From positions 1 through 64,000 of the forward strand of contig JBAOHX010000005.1 in the NCBI GenBank assembly GCA_037044955.1: DNA of 64,000 nt, in the 5' to 3' direction. The notes beneath the pieces were generated by a model, which saw nothing but the letters and a program-made list of their open reading frames with translations, did no database searches and was not told the DNA's origin. Below, piece by piece: positions 42,639 through 51,348 of the stretch. Origin of the DNA: JAJXWB01 sp037044955. Lineage in GTDB: Bacteria; Pseudomonadota; Alphaproteobacteria; Rhizobiales; Beijerinckiaceae. The translations under genes were made by a program, and so were the position numbers. Within the stretch, counting starts at the first letter, position 1; each line of letters opens with the position of its first letter.

Positions 42639-44612
42639 ATGAAAAGGCCATCCGCATTTCTCGCTGTCGTCCTCGCGGGCGCCGCGCTCGCCGGCTGCAA
42701 GCCGACGGATCAGAGCACGGCTCAAGCGACCCAGGGCGAGGTCTCGCAATCAGTTCGGCAGGCGAATGCCGCTCTGGCCGCTTCGGTCGACCTCGCATCG
42801 CCGCTCTCGATGGAGCTTGCCCGGCGCGGTTTCATCGCCGCGCCCACCGGACAGATCAAGGACGCCGGCGGCAACGTGATCTGGGATTTCGACGCCTTCT
42901 CCTTCGTCAAGGGCGAGGCCCCGGCGACGGTCAATCCGAGCCTGTGGCGGCAGGCCACGCTGAACAACCAGGTCGGCCTGTTCAAGGTCGCCGACAGGAT
43001 CTGGCAGTTGCGTGGCTTCGACCTCGCGAACATGACGCTCGTCGAGGGCAAGACCGGCTGGATCGTGATCGACACGCTGACCGCGCGCGAGACGTCGCAG
43101 GCGGCGCTCGCCTTCGCGCGCAAGCATCTCGGCGACAAGCCGATCTCGGCGATCGTCTTCACGCACAGCCACGCCGACCATTTCGGCGGCGTACTGGGGA
43201 TCATCACGCCGGAAGAGGTCAAGGCGCGCAACATCCCGGTCGTCGCCCCTGTCGGCTTCATGGAGGAAGCGACCAGCGAAAACCTGATGGTGGGCAGCGC
43301 CATGATCCGCCGGTCGCTGTACATGTACGGCGACCAACTGCCGCGCGACGCCAAGGGCCTCGTCGATGACGGCCTCGGCAAGGCCGTGGCCTACGGTCGG
43401 GTCGGCATCCTCCAGCCGAACCTCACGATCGATGGGGAGACCAGGGAGGTCACGATCGATGGCCTGCGTTTCGTCTTCCACAACGTGCCCGGCAGCGAGG
43501 CGCCGTCGGAATACGTCTTCGAAATTCCGGAGCTGAAGGCCTTCTGCGGCTCGGAGATGATGAGCCAGACGCTGCACAATCTCTACACGCTGCGCGGCGC
43601 CAAGGTGCGCGACGCGCTCAAATGGGCCGATTATCTCGACCAGTCGCTGGTCTGGGCCGCCGAGTCCGAAGTCGTTTTCGCCCAGCACCACTGGCCCGTG
43701 TGGGGCAAGGAGGCGATCCGCGACTTCATCGTGAAGCAGCGCGACGCCTACAAGTACATCCACGACCAGTCCGTCCGGATGATCAACGCCGGCCTCACCG
43801 GCCCGGAGATCGCCGACAGACTGCAAATGCCGAAATCGCTGCACGATTATCTCGGCGTGCATGGCTATTACGGCTCGGTGCGGCACAATGCGCGCGCGGT
43901 GTACCAGTTCTACATGGGCTGGTTCGACGCGCATCCTTCCAATCTCGACCAGCTCCCGCCGGTCGAGGAAGCCAAGCGCTACGTCGCCCTCGCCGGCGGC
44001 GTGGACAAGCTCGTGGACGCCGCGCAGAAGGCGTTCGACGCGGGCGACTTCCGCTGGTCCGCGGAAGTGCTGAAGCATGCCGTCTATGCCGACCCGAACA
44101 ATTCCGCGGCCAAGGACCTTCTCGCGCGCACGTTCGATCAGATGGGCTATGTGGCGGAAGCGGCGCCCTGGCGGAATTTCTATCTGACCGGCGCATTCGA
44201 ATTGCGAAACGGAACGCCGAAGACGGCGAAGTCGCTCGCCGTGATGCAGGACATGCTGATGCAGACGCCGATCGAGCGTTTTCTCGAACGCATGGCGGCT
44301 TCCATCGACGGCGCCAAGGCGGCCGAGTCCAATCTGAAAATCAACATAACCTTTTCGGACCTGGGCGAGACCTATCGGCTCTGGATCGAAAACGCGGTCC
44401 TGCACTTCCGGAAAGGGGCGCCCGCGCCCGACGCCAACGCCACGCTCACCCTGACCAAGCCCTTCTTCATCCGCATGATGACCGGGCAGGCGGGCGCAAA
44501 GGACCTGCTGTTCTCGAGCGACGTAACGACCGCCGGCAGCACGATCGATCTCGGCCGCTTCCTCCTGATGATCGAGAAAGCGCCCGGAACATTTCCAATC
44601 GTCACGAGATAG
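42639..44612 (+). CDS. Alkyl sulfatase-like metallo-beta-lactamase lipoprotein
   Basis: 657-residue linear primary-alkylsulfatase family protein (SdsA1/BDS1-like), which would hydrolyse sulfate esters of long-chain alcohols to the alcohol. Seen: lipoprotein signal with LAGC (Cys20), the zinc motif VFTHSHADHFGGVLG (His at 176, 178, 181), MMSQTLHNLYTLRGAKVRDA, VVFAQHHWPVWGKEAIRDF, the helical dimerisation domain (KRYVALAGGVDKLVDAAQ) and a C-terminal SCP2-like domain ending in LGRFLLMIEKAPGTFPIV. Good ribosome-binding site (GGGAGGGAAG). In an operon with the GMC oxidoreductase, which could oxidise the released alcohol. Confidence 0.88.
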   Translation: MKRPSAFLAVVLAGAALAGCKPTDQSTAQATQGEVSQSVRQANAALAASVDLASPLSMELARRGFIAAPTGQIKDAGGNVIWDFDAFSFVKGEAPATVNPSLWRQATLNNQVGLFKVADRIWQLRGFDLANMTLVEGKTGWIVIDTLTARETSQAALAFARKHLGDKPISAIVFTHSHADHFGGVLGIITPEEVKARNIPVVAPVGFMEEATSENLMVGSAMIRRSLYMYGDQLPRDAKGLVDDGLGKAVAYGRVGILQPNLTIDGETREVTIDGLRFVFHNVPGSEAPSEYVFEIPELKAFCGSEMMSQTLHNLYTLRGAKVRDALKWADYLDQSLVWAAESEVVFAQHHWPVWGKEAIRDFIVKQRDAYKYIHDQSVRMINAGLTGPEIADRLQMPKSLHDYLGVHGYYGSVRHNARAVYQFYMGWFDAHPSNLDQLPPVEEAKRYVALAGGVDKLVDAAQKAFDAGDFRWSAEVLKHAVYADPNNSAAKDLLARTFDQMGYVAEAAPWRNFYLTGAFELRNGTPKTAKSLAVMQDMLMQTPIERFLERMAASIDGAKAAESNLKINITFSDLGETYRLWIENAVLHFRKGAPAPDANATLTLTKPFFIRMMTGQAGAKDLLFSSDVTTAGSTIDLGRFLLMIEKAPGTFPIVTR

Positions 44613-44615
44613 CGG

Positions 44616-44765
44616 TATCTGGACGCGGCTGAATCGTCTGTCATCGCCTCCAGTTGCCCGGGCGTCGCGGAATGCGCCTGCGTCGGCGCGCCCGACGAAA
44701 AGACCGGCGAGGCGGTCAAGCTGTACGTCGTGAAGAAGCCCGCGTCAGAGAACTACGGCCGATAG
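44616..44765 (+). pseudogene. Remnant of an AMP-forming acyl-CoA synthetase C-terminus
   Basis: An open stretch with no start codon encodes VIASCPGVAECACVGAPDEK followed by TGEAVKLYVVKKPAS and a stop. This is the segment just after the FACS motif in acyl-CoA synthetases (compare VIAEHPGVLESAAVGIPDAN in the fadD of this window). The rest of the gene, both up- and downstream, is absent. It follows the alkylsulfatase-like gene and overlaps the 3' end of the convergent lipase-like gene, so it is a deletion scar. A former acyl-CoA ligase would complete an alkyl sulfate to acyl-CoA route. Confidence 0.8.
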
Positions 44766-45985
44766 TCGGCCTTCAGCCACTCCGCCATCCGTTCATAGAC
44801 GTCGCGCCGGCTCAGGAGATCGAGATGTCCTGTCTGGCGCGCAATCCACTGCCGGTTTTCCGGAAAGCGCAGCGTTCGCGCAGAATCCTCGTGGCGGCCC
44901 AAGGCGCTCATCACCGGGACCAGCCCGTCGCCCACAAGCATGTCCTTCATCGCGCCGGGCGATTCCGCCATCGTGGCCGCGATCGCATAGCAGGCGACGT
45001 CACTTGGCAGAGGCGTCGGGCTTCGCGTGTCCGACACACGCGCGAAGCGATCGCGACCTTGCCAGTCCTCGTCCACGATATTGCCGTAGCGCAGGTCCGT
45101 GACCCCGGCGCTCCGGACCTTGCCCAGTCTCGCGAAGGCGCTCGCATATGGCGTCCCGCCGAGAATCATTTCGACCCAATTGCCGATCCTTTCGAGCGGA
45201 GCGCCGTGGTGCGGCGTCCCGAGGAACACCAGCTTGTCGAGCTTCCTGCGCCAGGCGTGCCCGGCTGCTTCGCCTCTCAGGCAGGCGCTTCGCGCGACCA
45301 GCCCGCCCATGCTGTGGCCGACAATGACGAATTTCCTGATCTCGGCGGGCCAGGCTGTGAACAGCTTCTCCAGCGCGTCGGCGAACGCGGCGCCGTTTGT
45401 CGAGACGTGGAGGCCGGAATTGTAGGAGAGATAGACCGGCGTATAGCCGAAATCGCGGGCGAGCGCGGCGCCGTGGTCGTGGCCCTGTCGCGTCCATTGC
45501 AAGTCGCTCATGCAAAGTCCGTGGACAAGGACGACAAGCCTGTCCGTGGCGTCGGGAAAAGCATTGGCGAGCGCGTCGGGTTCGAGCGTGACGGCGCGCC
45601 CATCGCGGCGAAAACGCATATCGAGAGCCAGCGCATTGTCGGTCTTCGCGAGATGGTCGCCAAGGACGCCATTGAGCGCTGCGAGAGCAGCCTCGCGCTT
45701 GCGCGAAACCGGGCGATCGTCCGGGCCGCCGTCGAGCAGCGCGGCGGCGGCGCCGGCGCCCTTGCCCGCCAGGCGCAACCCGCCACGGACGCCGCTGTAC
45801 ACAAATCGAGTCATGTCGCGCACCGGCCCCCGCGTGAGCGGCGCGAGACCGGGCGTATCCAGGATGGACCCGTGCATCTGCTCGACAAGCCCCGTGACGC
45901 CCTCGGCGCCATCGGCTGCAAGGCGAATGAGACCGAGCGCTTCGGGAAGCGAAAGGGTTGAAGGCTTGGCGGTCTTGGGAGCCAT
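44753..45985 (-). CDS. Alpha/beta hydrolase, lipase/PGAP1-like
   Basis: 410-residue hydrolase. Seen: an N-terminal helical region (LIRLAADGAEGVTGLVEQMH), strand and oxyanion loop LVVLVHGLCMSDLQWTRQGH, nucleophile elbow IVGHSMGGLVARSACL, FLGTPHHGAPLERIGNWVEM, an acid in MLVGDGLVPVMSALGRHED and a late His in RQTGHLDLLSR. The HGL...GHSMGG...GTPHHG order is that of triacylglycerol lipases and PGAP1-type hydrolases. No signal peptide. Convergent with the alkylsulfatase-like operon. Confidence 0.8.
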   Translation of the reverse strand: MAPKTAKPSTLSLPEALGLIRLAADGAEGVTGLVEQMHGSILDTPGLAPLTRGPVRDMTRFVYSGVRGGLRLAGKGAGAAAALLDGGPDDRPVSRKREAALAALNGVLGDHLAKTDNALALDMRFRRDGRAVTLEPDALANAFPDATDRLVVLVHGLCMSDLQWTRQGHDHGAALARDFGYTPVYLSYNSGLHVSTNGAAFADALEKLFTAWPAEIRKFVIVGHSMGGLVARSACLRGEAAGHAWRRKLDKLVFLGTPHHGAPLERIGNWVEMILGGTPYASAFARLGKVRSAGVTDLRYGNIVDEDWQGRDRFARVSDTRSPTPLPSDVACYAIAATMAESPGAMKDMLVGDGLVPVMSALGRHEDSARTLRFPENRQWIARQTGHLDLLSRRDVYERMAEWLKADYRP

Positions 45986-46000
45986 GGCGTCGTCCTCGGC

Positions 46001-46035
46001 ATCGGGAGCCGAACCGCAATATAAGCGCTCCCGAT
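46001..46035. promoter_or_regulatory. Inverted repeat upstream of the lipase-like gene
   Basis: Nine-bp arms atcgggagc and gctcccgat separated by 17 bp (which includes aatataag). It lies 16 bp upstream of the lipase-like start in the divergent region shared with the azoreductase gene, and could be an operator. Confidence 0.4.
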
Positions 46036-46245
46036 CCAGAATTGGAGAACCCTCGACGCGCTCATCGATACGCGAACGCAGGCGGGCCGAGGAAGCCGGC
46101 CACCGGTTTCGGCAAGGCAGGAGCGATGGCGTTCGGCGACAGCGCGGATTGTCCGCCGCCGCGCACCAGTGAGTTGCCGATTGCGGCGATGACGGACGCG
46201 CCCGTCGCGGCCTATCTCTCGCTCTCGGTTCAAACGGAGATTGTC

Positions 46246-46867
46246 ATGTCGAACGTCCTCGTCATCAAGAGCAGCATCCTCGGCGACGCCTCGGTGTCGA
46301 CGGCGCTGGTCGCGCAAACCGTCGCTCGCCTGCGCGCGGCCGACGGCGGCCTCGTCGTCGTCGAGCGGAATCTCGGCGAAACGCCGATCCCGCATATCGA
46401 TGGCGATGCGGCCATCGCCCTGCGCGGAGAGCCCGCCGAACGACGCGCAACGTATGGCGCGCGAATTGTCGGACGCGCTCGTCGCCGAATTGCAGGCGGC
46501 CGACACCATCGTGATCGGCGCGCCCATGTACAATTTCGGCATCGCCTCGACGCTGAAGGCGTGGTTCGACTATGTGCTGCGCGCCGGCGTGACGTTCCGC
46601 TACACCGAGGCGGGCCCGGAAGGCCTGCTGAAGGGCAAGCGCGCGATCGTGGTGGCCAGCCGTGGCGGGCTCTACAGCGAAGGCCCGGCCAAGAGCTTCG
46701 ACTCGCAGGAGCCGCATCTGCGCACCCTGCTCGGTTTCATCGGGATCACGGATGTCGAATTCGTGCGCGTCGAACGGCTCGCGTTCGGACCGGAAGCGCG
46801 CGAGCAGTCCATCGCCGACGCCGAACAGCGAATTGCTGATATCATCGGCGTGCGGAAGGCCGCCTGA
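46246..46867 (+). CDS. azoR: FMN-dependent NADH-azoreductase, frameshifted near 46435-46442
   Basis: Flavodoxin-fold quinone/azo reductase performing two-electron reduction with NADH. Seen: MSNVLVIKSSILGDASVSTA (FMN phosphate loop), GETPIPHIDGDAAI, then a slip after GEPAE; the next frame continues AQRMARELSDALVAEL, IVIGAPMYNFGIASTLKAWF (FMN and dimer contact), VASRGGLYSEG and FIGITDVEFVRVERLAFG. Removing one base in gcccgccgaacgacgc restores the gene. A second possible start lies upstream in frame at 46126. It opens the flavin/quinone island and is 25 bp from the glutathionyl-hydroquinone reductase gene. Confidence 0.85.
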
Positions 46868-46892
46868 GCGGCGCAAGTCGGAGGATCGTGCG

Positions 46893-47825
46893 ATGGGGCT
46901 GCTCGTCGACGGCGTGTGGCGCGACGAATGGTACGATACGGCTACGACCGGCGGACGCTTCCAGCGCCCGGCGACGCAGTTCCGCGATCGTGTCGAGCCG
47001 GGCGGGCGCTTCGCGCCGCAGGCGGGCCGCTACCGTCTCTATGTGTCCTGGGCCTGCCCGTGGGCGCATCGCACGCTCATCTATCGCAAGCTGAAAGGTC
47101 TCGAGAAGACGATCGACGTCACCTATGTCGAACCGCTGATGCTCGAAAACGGCTGGGAAATCGCCGAGGGCGCCGACCCGCTGAACGGCGCGCGACGCCT
47201 GTGGGAGATCTACGTCAAGGCCGACCCGCGCTACAGCGGCCGGGTCTCCGTCCCGGTCCTGTGGGACGCGGTCCACCAGACGATCGTCAGCAACGAGTTG
47301 GCCGAGATCATCCGCATGCTGGACGCCTGGCCCGGCGCGCGCGGACCGCTGTTCCGTCCGCCGGAACTCGCCGCTGCGATCGATGCGCTCAACGACGAAA
47401 TCTATCCGGCGATCAACAACGGCGTCTACCGGACGGGTTTCGCCACCACCCAATCGGCCTACGAGGAAGCCTACGATCGCCTGTTCGCCGCGCTCGACGT
47501 GCTGGAGGCGCGGCTGGCCGACAGCGCGTTCCTGCTCGGCGATCGTCCGACGGAGGCCGACTGGCGGCTGTTCACGACGCTCGTGCGGTTCGACGCGGTT
47601 TATTTCGGGCACTTCAAGTGCAACCGGAACCGGCTGGTCGACTTCCCGCAACTGTGGGACTACACGCGCGCCCTCTACCAGACGCCGGGCGTCGCCGAGA
47701 CCGTGCGGCTCGACCAGATCAAGACGCATTATTACGGCAGCCATCGCACGATCAATCCGACCGGCATCGTGCCGAAGGGACCGGATATCGATTTCGGCGC
47801 GCCGACGCGGCGGCGCGTTCGTTAG
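46893..47825 (+). CDS. Glutathionyl-hydroquinone reductase (Xi-class GST)
   Basis: 310-residue YqjG/ECM4-type glutathione transferase that reduces glutathionyl-hydroquinones to hydroquinones. Seen: the N-terminal thioredoxin domain with YVSWACPWAHRTLIYRKLKG (catalytic Cys55), RVSVPVLWDAVHQTIVSNEL (GSH-binding Ser-Asn-Glu), and the C-terminal helical domain with FLLGDRPTEADWRLFTTLVR and YGSHRTINPTGIVPKGPDID, the family ending. It is in an operon with azoR, both acting on quinones. Confidence 0.92.
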   Translation: MGLLVDGVWRDEWYDTATTGGRFQRPATQFRDRVEPGGRFAPQAGRYRLYVSWACPWAHRTLIYRKLKGLEKTIDVTYVEPLMLENGWEIAEGADPLNGARRLWEIYVKADPRYSGRVSVPVLWDAVHQTIVSNELAEIIRMLDAWPGARGPLFRPPELAAAIDALNDEIYPAINNGVYRTGFATTQSAYEEAYDRLFAALDVLEARLADSAFLLGDRPTEADWRLFTTLVRFDAVYFGHFKCNRNRLVDFPQLWDYTRALYQTPGVAETVRLDQIKTHYYGSHRTINPTGIVPKGPDIDFGAPTRRRVR

Positions 47826-47854
47826 AGCAAGATGAATCTTGACGGAAACTGCGC

Positions 47855-47940
47855 CGTCATCGCGAGGAGCGCGGCGACGTGGCGATCCATCCATGCGGAC
47901 GGGCGGGGGGATGGATTGCTTCGCCGCGCTCGCAATGACG
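47855..47940. repeat. Palindromic intergenic repeat
   Basis: cgtcatcgcgaggagcgcgg ... and cgcgctcgcaatgacg form a long imperfect inverted repeat: arms CGTCAT(C/T)GCGAG...GGATCCATCC-like and its reverse complement around a G-rich centre. The motif CGTCATTGCGAGCGC...GCAATCCA is a widespread intergenic repeat in alphaproteobacteria. It separates the convergent GST and LysR genes. Confidence 0.75.
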
Positions 47941-47979
47941 ATCGCTTGATTCCAGCAAAACTCGTTCCGCCTTAGCGTG

Positions 47980-48900
47980 TCAGCGGATCGGCAGGTCGCG
48001 GTCCCAATAGGGTTCGCGGCCGAGCGATTCGCCGAGGTGATCGACGAAGGCGCGGACCCTGCGCACGTCGATCCGGCCCGGCGGCATGACCGCGTAGATC
48101 CCCGCGTCGAGCGCGCGCCAGTCGCACAGAATCGGCTTCAGCGCGCCGGACCGCAGCGCCTCGTGCGCCATGAACGTCGGCGCGAGGATGATGCCCAGCC
48201 CGTCCAGCGCCGCCTGCAGCAGCACGTCGCCGTTATTGCCGCGCAGCCGCCCGCTTATGCGCACGTCGGCCTGTTCGCCCTCTCGCTCGAAACTCCAGAC
48301 GCCCTGCCGCGCGAGATAATCGTAGACGAGGCACTCGTGCCGATCGAGTTCTGCGGGCGTCTGCGGCTCGCCACGTCTATCGAGATAGGCCGGCGTCGCG
48401 CACAGGACCATATGCGCAGGCGCGAGACGTTTGGCGAGCAGGCTCGAATCCTCGAGCCGGCGAATTCTGATCGCGACATCGAATCCTTCCTCGACGATGT
48501 TGACGATGCGATCGTCGAGCATGAGCTCGATCTCGACTTCCGGATAGCGCATGAGGAATTGGTCGACGATCGGCCCGAGATGACGGATGCCGAAGGACAT
48601 CGGCGCATTGATCCGCAGGACGCCGCGGGGCGCGGCCGCGCCCGACCTGATGTCCTCCTCGGCGCTGTCGAGCAGCCCGAACAACGTGTCGGCCATCACA
48701 TGCAGTTTGCGGCCAGCCTCGGTCAGGCTCATCGTGCGCGTCGTGCGGTTGATCAGCTTGACGCCGAGTTCGGCCTCCAGCCCCGAAACGCGCTTGCTCG
48801 CGATCGTGCGCGAGATTCCGAGCTTGTCGGAGGCGCGCGCATAGCTGCCGAGCGTCGCGATCGTCGCGAAGGTCTTGAGGGCGTCGAGATCGCGGATCAA
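47980..48900 (-). CDS. LysR family transcriptional regulator
   Basis: 306-residue LTTR. Seen: HTH RDLDALKTFATIATLGSYAR and SDKLGISRTIASKRVSGLEA, then the PBP2-type effector domain with RGVLRINAPMSFGIRHLGPI, IVEEGFDVAIRIRRLEDSSL and WSFEREGEQADVRISGRL. The CrgA/AphB-like subfamily that this pattern represents often governs quinone reductases and electrophile responses. The start is TTG at 48900. It lies downstream of, and same strand as, the FMN reductase (39 bp), so probably co-transcribed. Confidence 0.9.
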   Translation of the reverse strand: MIRDLDALKTFATIATLGSYARASDKLGISRTIASKRVSGLEAELGVKLINRTTRTMSLTEAGRKLHVMADTLFGLLDSAEEDIRSGAAAPRGVLRINAPMSFGIRHLGPIVDQFLMRYPEVEIELMLDDRIVNIVEEGFDVAIRIRRLEDSSLLAKRLAPAHMVLCATPAYLDRRGEPQTPAELDRHECLVYDYLARQGVWSFEREGEQADVRISGRLRGNNGDVLLQAALDGLGIILAPTFMAHEALRSGALKPILCDWRALDAGIYAVMPPGRIDVRRVRAFVDHLGESLGREPYWDRDLPIR

Positions 48901-48939
48901 ACCGTGTTTCCTTCGTCAGACCGGATGGCCGTCGCTGCT

Positions 48940-49491
48940 TCAGCGCTGCGCGAATGCGGCGAACCCGTCGAGAAAGCGCGCGAGCTGGTCGCGGACGGCG
49001 TCGTCCTTCAGCCGGCCGTCGGCGTCGAATACGCCTTGCGCGCGCGACACCATCAAACGTCCTTCGAACCACGGCCGCGTGCCGAGCGTGCGCAGAACCG
49101 GCAGCCAGGCGTCCTGCGCCAGAATGGTGCCGAAACCGCCCATCGACGCGCCGATGACGGCGACAGGCCTGCCGCCGAACACGCGGCCGATATCCGAGGC
49201 CGGCCGGCTCAGCCAGTCGATGGCGTTCTTGAATACGCCGGGAAGCGAATTGTTGTATTCGGGCGTCACGAGCAGCAGGCCGTCCGCCGCCGCGATCTGT
49301 TCCTTCAGCTTGGCGACGGCGGGCGGAATTCCGTGCGCGGCTTCCTCGTCGCCGTCGTAGAGCGGAACGCCTCTGATGGTTCCCTCGGCGAATTCGACGC
49401 CGGCAGGCGACAATTCGCGCGCCGCCCGAAGCAATGCGCTGTTGTATGAGCCTCGCCGCAGGCTTCCTGAAATTCCCAGTATGGTCGTCAC
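48940..49491 (-). CDS. NADPH-dependent FMN reductase family protein
   Basis: 183-residue flavodoxin-like NAD(P)H:FMN/quinone or chromate reductase. Seen: ILGISGSLRRGSYNSALLRA (FMN phosphate-binding loop, GSLR), LLLVTPEYNNSLPGVFKNAI with the family's PEYN motif, and VIGASMGGFGTILAQ. The start is GTG at 49491. The family includes ChrR, YieF and ArsH, which reduce quinones by two electrons. Within the LysR-linked island. Confidence 0.88.
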   Translation of the reverse strand: MTTILGISGSLRRGSYNSALLRAARELSPAGVEFAEGTIRGVPLYDGDEEAAHGIPPAVAKLKEQIAAADGLLLVTPEYNNSLPGVFKNAIDWLSRPASDIGRVFGGRPVAVIGASMGGFGTILAQDAWLPVLRTLGTRPWFEGRLMVSRAQGVFDADGRLKDDAVRDQLARFLDGFAAFAQR

Positions 49492-49565
49492 GCCCGGCCT
49501 CGCCCCGTTGAATGCTCCGACAAGACGCTAACCCGGCAGACGCCGGGATGACAGCCGTCCCGCGA

Positions 49566-49889
49566 TCATCGGGGTCGCGGCGCCTCGCCCGGCGGAATCG
49601 TCATCACGTCGCGCCAGTCCGGGTTCTTCGCATATTGCGCGCGGACATAGGGGCAGATCGGGATGATCTTGAAACCGTTGGCGCGCGCATCGGCGATCAT
49701 GAAGTCGACGAGCGCCTTTGCGGCGCCCGTGCCTTTCATGCTGTCGGGCGCGCCGGTGTGATCGGCGCTGATGAGCGCGGGGCCGCGTTGCGTGAACGTC
49801 AGCTCCGCCTCGTCGGCGATCCCGGCGATTTTCGCGACATAGCGCCCGCCGCGCGGGTTCAGCTCCTTGGTGACGACGATCGCGGACAT
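49566..49889 (-). CDS. GNAT-type N-acetyltransferase, YidJ/YjdJ-like small form
   Basis: 107-residue minimal acetyltransferase-like protein. Seen: GIADEAELTFTQRGPALISA, the loop DSMKGTGAAKALVDFMIADA (acetyl-CoA pyrophosphate site with G-x-G-x-A) and FKIIPICPYVRAQYAKNPDW. This matches the small YjdJ/human GTLF3B-like GNATs, whose role is unknown. The ATG at 49889 follows AAGGAGG, which decides the start over an ATG 15 bp upstream. It lies 21 bp downstream of wrbA. Confidence 0.85.
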   Translation of the reverse strand: MSAIVVTKELNPRGGRYVAKIAGIADEAELTFTQRGPALISADHTGAPDSMKGTGAAKALVDFMIADARANGFKIIPICPYVRAQYAKNPDWRDVMTIPPGEAPRPR

Positions 49890-49910
49890 TGCAACCTCCT
49901 TCATCGGACG

Positions 49911-50513
49911 TCAGGCGGCAGCCAGCTTACCTGCGATCTGTGCGACATGGCGACCCTGGAAGCGCGCGCCGGCGAGTTCGTTTTCGGACGGCTGGCGCGA
50001 TCCGTCGCCGTCTGAAATCGTCGTGGCGCCGTAGGGCGAGCCGCCCGTCACATCCTTCACGCCCATCTGACCCTGGAACGAATAGGGCAGGCCGACGATC
50101 ACCATGCCCTGATGCAGGAGCACGATGTGCGTCGACAGGATCGTGCTCTCCTGTCCGCCGTGCTGCGTCGCCGTCGATGTGAAGACGCTGCCGACCTTGC
50201 CGATCAGCTTGCCTTGCATCCACAGGCCGCCGGTCTGGTCGAGAAAATTCTTCATCTGCGCAGGCATGTTGCCGAAGCGCGTCGGCACGCCGAGGATGAT
50301 CGCATCGTAGTCGGGAAGCTCCGCGACGGTCGCGATCGGCGCGGCCTGATCCAGCTTGAAATGCGAGTTTCGCGCGATTTCCTCCGGAACGAGTTCCGGC
50401 ACGCGCTTGATCACGGCTTCGGCGCCGGCCTCGCGAACGCCCTCGGCGGCGGCTTCCGCCATCTTCTCGATATGGCCGTAGCTCGAATAATAGAGAATGA
50501 GAACCTTTGTCAT
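49911..50513 (-). CDS. wrbA: NAD(P)H:quinone oxidoreductase WrbA
   Basis: Flavodoxin-fold tetrameric quinone reductase of 200 residues. Seen: VLILYYSSYGHIEKMAEAAA (FMN phosphate loop), GVPTRFGNMPAQMKNFLDQT and GGLW, VFTSTATQHGGQESTILSTH (WrbA signature), and GMVIVGLPYSFQGQMG with GSPYGATTISDGDGSRQPSE. Reduces benzoquinones by two electrons, avoiding semiquinone radicals. The start at 50513 is the canonical MTKVLILYY. In a run of same-strand genes with the YcaC-like hydrolase and pirin. Confidence 0.95.
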   Translation of the reverse strand: MTKVLILYYSSYGHIEKMAEAAAEGVREAGAEAVIKRVPELVPEEIARNSHFKLDQAAPIATVAELPDYDAIILGVPTRFGNMPAQMKNFLDQTGGLWMQGKLIGKVGSVFTSTATQHGGQESTILSTHIVLLHQGMVIVGLPYSFQGQMGVKDVTGGSPYGATTISDGDGSRQPSENELAGARFQGRHVAQIAGKLAAA

Positions 50514-50575
50514 GTCGTCACGCTGTCCCTTATCAGTGATGATTGTGCTGTCTGGCGGCCTGGCCGCCGCTCGCT

Positions 50576-51265
50576 TCAAGTGCGCGCGGAATCGAGAACC
50601 TCGTTGTTCTTCACGACGTCCTGGGCCTTTCCGTAGCTCTCGATCAGGAGCTGATATTCGGGAAAGATCTTCGTGTAGATTTCGGCCCATTCGGCCGCAT
50701 CGTCACGGTTCCATGTGCGCTGCAGTTCGGACGCGACGGCGGCGGTGTCCATCGGGACGACGCCGGCCTGCACGATGCGCGCGAGCGTGATTTCTTCCGC
50801 CATCTTGGAGTAAGTGCCGGACGCATCGACGACGGCGAAGACCTTGTAGCCCTCATGCACGGCGGCGATCGCCGGAAAGGCCATGCAGACGCTCGTGATC
50901 GTGCCCGCGATAATCAGCGTCTTGCGACCCGTCGCCTTCACCGCGGCGACAAAATCGGGATTGTCCCAGGCGTTGATCTCGCCTTTGCGCGCCACGTATT
51001 TCGCGTGCGGGGCGTTCGCGTGAATTTCGGGGATCATCGGACCGTTGGGGCCCTGCGGCACGGACGCCGTCGTAATGACGGGCATCTTGCTGAGCGTCGC
51101 CATTCTTGCGAGGGCGGCCGCATGGGCGCGCAATTTCGGCATGGGCATGTCGTTGACGGTCTGGAACAGGCCGCTTTGATGGTCGATCAGCAACATGACG
51201 GCGTCGTTCGGGTCGATGATCGGACGCGCGCCGTTGAAATTGGCGGGAGTTGCGATGGCGGTCAT
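50576..51265 (-). CDS. Isochorismatase-family hydrolase, YcaC-like
   Basis: 229-residue cysteine hydrolase. Seen: VMLLIDHQSGLFQTVNDMPM with catalytic Asp, KYVARKGEINAWDNPDFVAA with Lys, and LIIAGTITSVCMAFPAIAAV with the nucleophile Cys. YcaC relatives are octameric and of unclear substrate; others cleave amides or isochorismate. It sits between wrbA and pirin; the same three-gene association is known in other proteobacteria under LysR control. Confidence 0.88.
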   Translation of the reverse strand: MTAIATPANFNGARPIIDPNDAVMLLIDHQSGLFQTVNDMPMPKLRAHAAALARMATLSKMPVITTASVPQGPNGPMIPEIHANAPHAKYVARKGEINAWDNPDFVAAVKATGRKTLIIAGTITSVCMAFPAIAAVHEGYKVFAVVDASGTYSKMAEEITLARIVQAGVVPMDTAAVASELQRTWNRDDAAEWAEIYTKIFPEYQLLIESYGKAQDVVKNNEVLDSART

Positions 51266-51348
51266 TGGAGTGTCCTTTCACGTTGCTCGAAGGGGCGTCG
51301 CGCCCGATACAGAAGTTGCGCCGCGCCGCCGGGGCGCGGCGCGAATTG

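Noticed and set aside
41316..44612. A 1098-codon frame covering both the GMC and alkylsulfatase-like genes
   Set aside because: Its first part is an out-of-frame shadow of the GMC gene. The alkylsulfatase-like protein starts at 42639 with its own ribosome-binding site and signal peptide.
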